A stretch of DNA of 64,000 nt from assembly GCA_946902985.2 (NCBI GenBank), contig OX336389.2:174106704-174170703 (forward strand), read 5' to 3'. A program made the translations under genes and the position numbers. Every line of letters begins with the position of its first letter. Position 1 is the first letter of the stretch. Origin of the DNA: Meconema thalassinum. Lineage: Eukaryota > Arthropoda > Insecta > Orthoptera > Tettigoniidae. Positions 56,732 to 64,000 of this stretch are shown here, piece by piece. The notes under the pieces are model-generated. The model worked only from the letters and a program-made list of their open reading frames with translations, searched no databases and had not been told where the DNA came from.

Positions 56732-58002
56732 TTATGATGATGCTGATAATTGTTGTTTTAAGGGGCTTAACATCTAGGTTATCGGCCCTTAATGGTCCGG
56801 GTGATTGCGAAAATGTCAATGAAGTGGAAACCAGAACGAAAATTAAGTCAGAAGGAGAATACTTACAAAAAGGAACTCAGATTGAAACTACTCACAAAAT
56901 GGAGAGCGGTAATACTGCCTTACAAAAGGGAATTTAGAACGAAAATACTCACAAAAGGAATAGATTGAAAAATAGGCACAAAATTAAGGTTAAGTTAAAA
57001 ATATGTACAAAATGCAATGTACAGTCGAAATACTTACAAAATGCAAGTGAAATTCAAAATACTTACAAAGTGCAAATGAGATTGAAAATACGTACAAAAT
57101 GCAATTGAGGTTAAAAATACTTACAAAATGTAATTGAAATTGAAAATACACAATGCAATTTAGATTGAAAAATGCGCATTTCAGATTCCAAATAATCACA
57201 AAGTGCAATTGATATTCAAAATACTTACGAAGTGCAATTGAAATTGAAAATGCTTACAAAATGTATGGTAGGTTGAAACTACTCAATTGGATGGACAATA
57301 CTTACAAAATGCAATTTAGATTGAAAATACTTACAAAATATAATTTAGATTCAAAATACCCACAAAATGCAATTGAGAATCAAAATACTTGTAAAATGCG
57401 CACCCTACAAAAGCAGATTGAAAATACTTGCAAAAAGCGGTTTAGGTTGAAAATACAAAATGCAATTGGAATTCAAAATACTCACAAAAGTCCCATCCCC
57501 TATATTGAAAGACTTACTAAAAAGCAATTTAGATTGTCAATCCTTACAAAATGCAATTGAGGTTGAAAACACTAACAAAATGTAATTTATCAAGAAAAGT
57601 CTTACAAAATGCAACGGAGATTGAAAACACCTACAAAATGGAGTGTAGAGGGGAAAAAATCGCTAAATGGAATTTAGATACACGGGGAGCCAATTAACAA
57701 AATCAGTGCGGGAATCTTAAAGAGAAAAGGAAATATAATGAAAAGAAAACAAGAGGTCTGACCCCTTGAAGAAGGAGGGATCAGGAAAGATGAGACAAGG
57801 GCCAATTAAGGCAGGAAAGTGAAAGACTCCCTAGAATTCGGATATCCTAATACCGTCGGGGTCAGAAAAGAACAAGAGTTGACCAAGGGAGGTTGACAGG
57901 AACGGAGAGGAGTCCGGCACAAGTAAGTAGAAGCAATGCCGGACTCAGCTGGGGTCCCGTGGTCGCCAACCCACGTCCCACTAGATGTGAGCCCCTGGGG
58001 GA
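56732..58002 (-). mobile_element. Minisatellite-bearing retroposon, copy 3 (intact ends)
   Basis: An exact 12-bp target duplication gcctgcattaca (56720-56731 and 58003-58014) sets the ends. Minus orientation, 5' to 3': a cccccaggggctcacatc start, about 250 bp of GC-moderate body, gattcccgcactgattttg, an array of about 26 units of 29 bp (57620-56860), the ccgataacctagatgttaag block, and a ttatcagcatcatcat tail. No ORF. Long target duplications and a simple-repeat tail are marks of LINE-driven retroposition. Confidence 0.85.
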
Positions 58003-58258
58003 GCCTGCATTACAGCTCGTGGTAGCCATTTTGAGCACCTTCGGTACAGAACTGTAAGTAAGTAGTAACGTACACTTTATCAACACAAATGACCAGCCGG
58101 CATAGTGAAGCGGTCATGTTATGTACACCACAAACAATGCTTGTAACACGAATACGAAAGCAAATATACCATAATATGTTTACAGGACATGTTTTGCTTG
58201 TTGTCACGTCCTCTATCATATCCCCGGAGCTTTCCCACATATTTAGTTACACCCTGTA

Positions 58259-59370
58259 TACTGTTACAGGTTTTATTTGGTCACTGAGTAACAACTACAT
58301 AGTAAAGATTCATAAAGCCGAATATTAGATGTTTAAGGAAGTATTTTCCGCTTCCTGAAAAATGTGGACTTCACACATACGAGGTATTGTAGTGGCAACG
58401 CCTTGGGTGTTTCTGATCATTTATCGAATTTTGTACAAGTTTCTAGTTGAATATCATCAGGTCTGATGTATTCCTTGTCAAAGCTTTTTGTCTATGAGTT
58501 GCAGTGGTGACGGCTTGAGCAGGCTTCAGCCATCCCGAAATTAACCCCCAACTCTCGTTCAGTCTCTCCCCCTACAGGTAGCATCCAACACGCAAAAAAT
58601 AGCATTACTTAATAACTGTAATAACACATAATTGCCAAGCAGTTCGTAGTTCAGTATACAATTTATTTTCTTCTAGCAATGGTACCTGGTTATGCTACGC
58701 GGGTATACAAATTCATGTCTCTCACATAGTATTACCCCAAAATTCATCTCCTATTAGCATTGGCCCCTCACCTCACTCTTGACGTTTATCTACACCAAAT
58801 TACGGACTTATATCTGTTAATAAGCGGGTCAATTGTAAATCAGTAAGGATCGAGCATTTTCTCCCACATTTCGGATTCATACATTGTGACCCCCCTGTTC
58901 CCTGCAATTTCGAAGAAAAATCACATTAATATTATAAGCTTTCAACGATAAGAACTATCACATTTGCATAATGCACTATGCGTTTACCTGCTTATTCATT
59001 AAATGAATAACTACCAAAATAAATATTACTATAACACGATAGCTCAATGGGTAGTAGTCTAGTGATTTGGTCGCGATTTGTTAGAAAGACGCAGACACGA
59101 CATCCCCCCAAAATGTTTTTGAGATATCTCTATTTCTTCTATGCCCCTCCCCCACTCTTGATGTTTATCTACGAAGTATCACGGGCTTATAGCTGTTAAG
59201 AAGTTGGTCAATTGTCAATTAGTAAAGATTGAGTTTTTTCTCCCATATTTTGGATTCATTTATTATGAACCCCTGTCCCCTGCAAATTCATAGAAAAATC
59301 ACACTAAATACTATGTCTGTAAAAAGACTGACCATAGCTACAATAACTAACTAGCTACAAATTCAACTAG
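58259..59370. repeat. Intron with a diverged direct repeat
   Basis: Segments 58765-58945 and 59149-59313 are direct repeats about 385 bp apart (shared phrases: tgacgtttatctac / tgatgtttatctac, cttatatctgttaa / cttatagctgttaa, tcacattaatatt / tcacactaaatac). Function unknown. No gene. Confidence 0.55.
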
Positions 59371-59394
59371 CTTTTTGTATCCCTTGGGCAGGTT

Positions 59395-59760
59395 TGTGCT
59401 GTATGGGTAACAAAAGACTCCAAAGCCCTAATTGTGAACCTGACTATCCCTTTCAAAAACAATGCTCCTGAGCTGTCCATTGCAGTTGAAAGTGAGAAAC
59501 ACCCAATATACAGAAATTGTAAAAGCTATTACATCAAAAATGTCTCTCAAGTAATGGAAGACGGAAGTTTGAAGTTCACGGCCTTCCATTTGTTGGAGTG
59601 AGAGGAACAATCTCAGATGCTGTTTTCAATTTCATAAGACGTTTCAACTCGATGAACAGGAACTGATTGGCATCTGTGAAAACACATTGATAGATTCCAT
59701 CAAAATCATTAATTGCGATACTGTATACAAAGGAATTCAAATTCCCTCTGATCAAACATG
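59395..59760 (+). pseudogene. Possible LINE restriction-like endonuclease fragment
   Basis: A short frame reads VTKDSKALIVNLTIPFKNNA, then IYRNCKSYYIKNVSQVMEDG and LKFTAFHLLE; after a shift FVGVRGTISDAVFNFIRRF and DEQELIGICENTLIDSIK follow. The pattern D...KALIV(D)(V)T(I/V)PF..N ... Y ... K....F....V-VG-RG(T/S) fits the PD-(D/E)XK endonuclease at the C-terminus of R2/NeSL-type LINEs. Asn replaces the usual Asp in ALIVNLT. No RT is seen upstream. The call is tentative. Confidence 0.45.
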
Positions 59761-59799
59761 TAACCTGTAAGATATGTGTACTAAATTTAATTTTAGTAT

Positions 59800-61285
59800 T
59801 CTACCGTGTCTTTTGTTGTCACGACCGATTAGTAAGCTGCATATAACTTCATCTCCAGAATGGAACATCCTCACATTTTTTTGAAGCATTTCTGACTCTA
59901 GGAATGATCTTCTACCAGACAAATGCCGGGACGGTTCCTTTCAATAGGTCCACGGCCGATTTCCTTTCATAATCCCTTACCAGACCCGTTCTGAAAAGAT
60001 AAATACATGGCCATTGGCCGCATTAATAAAATACTAATACTAATACTGTACTGTATATAAAAATCCCGTGGTGTCTGTTACTCTTTGAGGGAAAAACTAC
60101 ACAACCAATTAAGCTGAAATTGTGCATGAACATAGTTTATATAAGTACTGGGGAATAGCATAGGACTATTGCCGATTCACAATCAATATTTATATATTTA
60201 TAATTTGTAATTTTATAACTCAAGAACAACTCATCGGGTTGCAGTAAAATTTTGGAAAATGCTATAAATTTATCCCGGTACCAACTTATGACTATAATTC
60301 ACATCCAAGGCATTAAAGGGTGAAAGTGAGGGCATTTAATGTTTTGATCCGATATATTCGTGCAACATATCGTCTGAAAGGTATTTTATAGCTGCACAGA
60401 AAATTTATTTTCAAAAATTCTTGGCTAAAAAAATGTGTTTTCGTTTTTTTTTATGTTGCCGTTGAAGGCTTGCAAACGGAATTTTCATGCCCTAAAATCA
60501 GTTTTAAATGTATCTAAAACCTGCGTATGGAGGCTTTTGCAGGCTGTGGGGTTCAGTCTTGATACGACCTGTATTTTTTATCGTTAAATGAGGTCATCTT
60601 AAGGAAGAGGTTTCTTTACAGGTGTGGAACTTGCATGTCCTGTAAAGCCATCTCATGTATTCGGTTTTGTGTGACACGCAGTCGAGTTAATTTGACTCGT
60701 GGCCGCAAGAAATTGTTAGTTTAATTTAAGAGTAGCTTTGTACCAAGTCTTAGCGGTTATACGGATTCCTGGACAATATCCTTTAGATAATGTTGGTGTT
60801 CCGTTTGTCATTATAAACGTGATTTTGGTGATTTTTAAGATATGTAATTACACTAGTATCCAAAAGTTAAGCACAATCACTAAACGAGGCCATACCGTCT
60901 GATAGGAATGTCATACGGATTGCTGACCAAACGGAAGCTGAATCACACACCATATGTCACACAACTTGTCCAAAAAACAGTGTCAGAAAGGTTCTGATAG
61001 CTAAGGTACACCTTTGACAACAACTAACAAAACTTGGCAATGTCTTCCACAACAAAATATGCTGTTAATGAACAACACACGAATAACAATGGATTCAATT
61101 TCCACAGCAGAGTAAACAACGAACGTAACTTTTTCTCAAGAAGAAATGAATATGTTAGACAAAGGATCGAAATACAACTGCACAGACGAACGACAATATA
61201 AAACAGCTAATAACAGATAGAGATAGCCAGTCACAAGCTTCCAGCAGAAGATAGGGAATTAACCAAAAAATCTTGCCACCAACGA
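59800..61285. other. No gene recognised
   Basis: Includes interspersed-repeat style text near 60050-60500 (gtctgttactctttgaggg, aactcaagaacaactcatcg) and a Tc1-like terminal phrase cactagtatccaaaagttaa at 60851. Nothing coding. Confidence 0.35.
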
Positions 61286-61649
61286 AGCCAAAAAAATCCT
61301 CAAACGAGAGGGCGAAAGCAACAACACTCAAGGCAACAAGCAACTCAAAGAAATAAAGTCATTGAATCAAAAAATAAAAGAACATGAATTAATCGTGACG
61401 AAAGCAGATAAGGGGAACACCACAATAATTCTAAACAAAACAGAATACATCGATAAAACAGTCGAATTCCTGACCAACAATGAAATCAGGGAAACAGGAC
61501 AAGACCCCACCAACAAATTCCAAAAACAAATAAAAAGTGCGTTAAAAGAAACAGAATATATATTGACCGAAGCCAAAAAATCAAAATTAATAAACATGAA
61601 CCCGAAAATACCGTCATTGAGGGGACAACCTAAAATACACAAAAAATGA
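61286..61649 (+). pseudogene. Penelope-like element, N-terminal RT part
   Basis: The frame holds ELIVTKADKGNTTIILNKTE and YIDKTVEFLTNNEI, ending SLRGQPKIHKK. (V)TKADKGN(T)(V)I and a later P-(L/G)(R)(G)-PKIHK are marks of Penelope-like reverse transcriptases. The frame ends just past PKIHK and the catalytic RT core (including the YVDD-type motif) is absent, so about a kilobase seems deleted before the next piece at 61.8 kb. Confidence 0.82.
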
Positions 61650-61789
61650 GCTTTCTTATTCCATATTCCGAAAAACCACACAAACCTTGCATGCAACCGA
61701 CAAACAGTCCAATCACCCCAGTACGCATAAATTAGTAGGGTTCAATTCAATGGTGCACAGGGCTTTCAACATACCCATGTCAAAATTAT

Positions 61790-62616
61790 AATAAGGAAAT
61801 ACGAATAATCAAGCAAATAGCAAAGGAAAACAACTTCCCGCCCATCAAAATAGATCAACTTGTAGCCAAACATAAAAATAAAGATAAAACGATTCCAAAG
61901 CCGGACAATAATGATAAAAAATTCGCGCGTTTCAACTATGTGAATGCGAACACATATAAAATCACTAATCTGTACAAAAACCAAGGCATCAAAATAGCAT
62001 TCACAACGAATAACACAACCTGTAGGCATCTGCAAAATAGTAGGCCTAATCAAAATAAACAAGACCGTATTCAAAGTCAGGGGTACATTCTATTACGTGC
62101 CAAGACACAGGTTGTCAAGCTAATTACATCGGACAGAGTGGAAGAAGAGTAGATACACGTTACCATGAACATAGAAATACGATAAAATACGGGACACACT
62201 CAGCCGTATGCGAGCACATGTGCGACGCGGGACTCAGTTTCACTAACATTGAAACAGACTTAAAAATAATTCATCACGAACCGAAAGGCAGAGCTCTTGA
62301 CATGAAGGAAGCAATCGAGGTACACCTAGCCAAAAGTAACAACCCCAATAATCTAAATGAACACACTTTCATGGAGAGCTCACCCCTCTTCACTCTACTA
62401 AAAACACACCCTGTCGGAAATAAGACACAACATAGCGACACAGCCAAGCTAGATTTAAAAAGGAGGGGGGGGGATAGGGGGATCATAATAGGAAAATGTT
62501 ATTTGGATCAGGATGTACGATGTACCTTTTCTTCAATAAACCTAGGCCGGTATTCACGACAGTATGAAAGGTGCCGGGACATTCTCAGAGACCAGCAGCG
62601 CTTATATGGCGACTAG
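61790..62616 (+). pseudogene. Penelope-like element, GIY-YIG endonuclease part
   Basis: After a linker (IIKQIAKENNFPPIKIDQLV), a frame at about 62060-62616 reads GVHSITCQDTGCQANYIGQS then GRRVDTRYHEHRNTIKYGTH. GxxxITC...NYIGQSGR with a downstream Arg/Tyr-His is the GIY-YIG nuclease core, and the Cys pair C..TGC is the CCHH-type insert known in these elements. SAVCEHMCDAGLSFTN and KGRALDMKEAIEVHL follow, the latter with the catalytic Glu region. The ORF runs past the family's usual end into unrelated sequence. Confidence 0.8.
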
Positions 62617-63059
62617 TTTATGCGTGGCGAGAATTGATCCACGGTCTTTAATAGTTTAAGACCGTCCTGAATAAAGTAACATACATCATGTCTAGACTTG
62701 GCAACACACCACAGGTACGCATGCACTTAGTACACACAGTACATAGGAATGCGGCGTGGATAGAGGGGGAGGCAGCTCAGCGCGATAACATACCAGTTCA
62801 GTTACGTGTTACCAGTTCCTGAGTGAAGTGAATTGCTCGCTGCTGTAGTGCGGAAGACACCTAACCAGATAAGTAGTCTGTACAACACAGTTCAATCAGA
62901 ACTGACCATTCACAACAACCATATAGTCACTCCAAACAGACGAATTCCGGAGTTCCATCACCACTTTTAGCATTTCACCAAAACATCATATAGATTACAA
63001 CTAACAAATACCGACGAGTTGCATTACCAATACTGCAACTAAATAAGTGTGCATATTGT
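62617..63059. other. No gene recognised
   Basis: Sequence between the Penelope-like endonuclease and the hammerhead-bearing repeat; it may be the element's 3' untranslated region. No further structure seen. Confidence 0.35.
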
Positions 63060-63280
63060 AAATATTTTCACCCGTATTTTCAAACATAGATTTTATAGCC
63101 TAAGTGTAGTGGATCTGATGATGATCGCTTGACGATCGAAACTGGTCATCCTAGTGTATTTATTAATCTCATGTAATTTTTTTCAGGATTAGGGTATAGG
63201 CCTAACCCAACTAACCAAACTTTTGTTTACTAAAGCAACACTGAAAAATGGCTTCAAACCCCATAATCTAAATAAAACTT
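63060..63280 (+). repeat. Hammerhead-bearing repeat, copy at 63 kb
   Basis: Matches 50640-50930: atagcctaagtgtagtggat, the hammerhead-like core, tattaatctcatgtaattt and aacactgaaaaatggcttc. It lies 0.5 kb right of the Penelope-like pieces, the place of a terminal repeat. Confidence 0.65.
63110..63152 (+). ncRNA. Hammerhead-ribozyme-like motif
   Basis: tggat, ctgatga (63115-63121), one extra t, stem II gatcg-cttga-cgatc, gaaa (63138-63141), a two-pair stem III (ac/gt) with loop tg, gtc (63145-63147) and atcct. Stem I is tggat with atcct, one pair weaker than in the 50.7-kb copy. Cleavage would fall after gtc. Confidence 0.5.
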
Positions 63281-63890
63281 AAAAACTGGAATGGAAGAAC
63301 CCCTTACTAGAACTTCTCATATATATGACTAGCTCACCGTCAGGTTTGGCATGTCCGTACCACCTGACTGCACCATGTCAGGCTGCTGTCAGATTACCGC
63401 TCATGTGAGAATTTCAAAACCGTTACAATGTCAATTTCATGTTTTATAGTTCCCTCACTTTCCTGGTTAACGAGCGGCGACTCAAACGTACGGCAGTAGC
63501 ACGCGCCGACAATAAGCATTGTTCGCTACTGACCAATAGCTGACGGTTGTTGACCAATAGAATGCTTCCTCTATCACTCCACGTGGACTCTTAAGTCCCA
63601 CCCTGGTGGCTAGCTTGTGTCTCCGACAGGTATCAAGTGTCCAATGTTGCACATCTGCACATAGTTCTGTCCAGTCTCGCTGCTTGTCCTCAGTGGCTAC
63701 GGTGGAAATATGACAACGCTGTGCCTCACGCTGGGAAAGCCTTGGCCCCAGGTGCCATGGAATGTGAACATATCCGCCCAGCTAGATTTCAAAGGCGAGC
63801 CGCACGTGAACCAGGAAAGTGAGGCAACTATACAGACGATTAACGTCTTACATCAACTACAGGGCACATTCGTGATTTGTTACATACTAA
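63281..63890. other. No gene recognised
   Basis: Two gaccaatag phrases near 63530-63560 make a short direct repeat. Short open frames at 63637-63910 show no known domain. Confidence 0.35.
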
Positions 63891-63895
63891 TAAAA

Positions 63896-64000
63896 CTAGT
63901 AGTTCAGTGAAGAACTAAATAGCCTATTTTCGTATATCGTACTGGTCTTCCCCATTAACCCCCAGGCAATTAAAAGGATTTTCCATGTGATGTATATTAA
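63896..64000 (-). repeat. Edge of a type A modular repeat
   Basis: Minus strand: ctatttagttcttcactgaa then ctactag and t, the hairpin end of the type A repeat, here with ctag directly after the hairpin. The rest lies outside the window. Confidence 0.6.

Larger units (their letters stand above)
56039..58256 (+). mobile_element. mariner-type TIR element with nested retroposon
   Basis: Inverted ends cagggtgtaactaaatatgt, continuing for over 100 bp (caagcaaagcatgtccggta, caagcattgtttgtggtg) at both sides. TA flanks each end (56037-56038 and 58257-58258). The original element is split at 56731/58003 by a retroposon. Transposase remnants lie at 56520-56731 and continue at 58015. Confidence 0.9.

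Noticed and set aside
52600..57700. CRISPR-like regular repeats
   Set aside because: The 29-bp units are directly adjacent and diverged, with no spacers, in a eukaryotic intron: a minisatellite.
59040..59100. Possible tRNA gene (gatagctcaatgggtagtag)
   Set aside because: Only a box A-like phrase is present; no B box at the right distance.

Overview
The window is a TE-saturated stretch of an animal nuclear genome, almost certainly an insect. The single host gene recognised is a protein kinase of the NUAK (AMPK-related) family on the minus strand. Eight exons were found, each with GT/AG splice sites and matching codon phase: 55200-55278 (glycine-rich loop), 36454-36574 (VAIK lysine), 36195-36346, 36047-36112 (HRD), 28814-28944 (DFG to APE-like), 18249-18370, 6545-6771 (HWWVN end of the kinase domain) and 5114-5294 (C-terminal tail). 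The gene enters from the right and leaves to the left, so the start codon, the N-terminus and the last exon(s) are not seen. Introns reach about 18.6 kb and are filled with mobile elements. The insect call rests on the element mix (Transib, BEL/Pao, copia, Tc1/mariner, RTE-like LINEs, Penelope-like, several tRNA-derived SINEs). A polyneopteran (orthopteroid) host is a weaker guess, from my memory of where similar SINEs and retroposon tails occur.

Layout, left to right. 0.25-1.6 kb: LINE with a (ATG)n tail. 1.6-2.0 kb: SINE. 2.3-4.8 kb: RTE-like LINE (minus). 5.1-6.8 kb: two NUAK exons around a small hAT MITE. 7.6-14.1 kb: BEL/Pao provirus-like element with 175-bp LTRs and a 5-bp target duplication, carrying a nested Tc1 element. 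14.6-18.0 kb: modular repeat array with an unidentified 1.4-kb insert. 18.2 kb: NUAK exon. 23.8-28.4 kb: copia remnant split by a nearly complete hAT transposon (8-bp target duplication). 28.8 kb: NUAK exon. 29.7-30.8 kb: modular repeat. 31.3-33.0 kb: fold-back element whose long inverted arms each hold a tRNA-Thr-like sequence. 36.0-36.6 kb: three clustered NUAK exons. 37.0 kb: mariner fragment. 39.0-43.1 kb: LINE with a nested Tc1-like element. 43.6-46.1 kb: Transib (RAG1-related) transposon with RSS-like ends and a nested SINE. 46.3-47.7 kb: mariner-like element. 47.7-51.7 kb: modular repeats, two SINEs and an inverted pair of hammerhead-like repeats. 52.4-54.4 kb and 56.7-58.0 kb: minisatellite-bearing retroposons, the latter inside a TIR element at 56.0-58.3 kb. 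55.2 kb: NUAK exon. 59.4 kb: possible LINE endonuclease fragment. 61.3-62.6 kb: Penelope-like element. 63.1 kb: a third hammerhead-like repeat.

The genes do not form an operon-like unit; the relation between features is insertional. Nesting gives a relative history: Tc1 into BEL; hAT into copia; SINE into Transib; Tc1 into LINE; minisatellite retroposon into a TIR transposon. Nearly every transposon protein is broken by deletions, stops or frameshifts. The least damaged is the hAT transposase, with one apparent frameshift.
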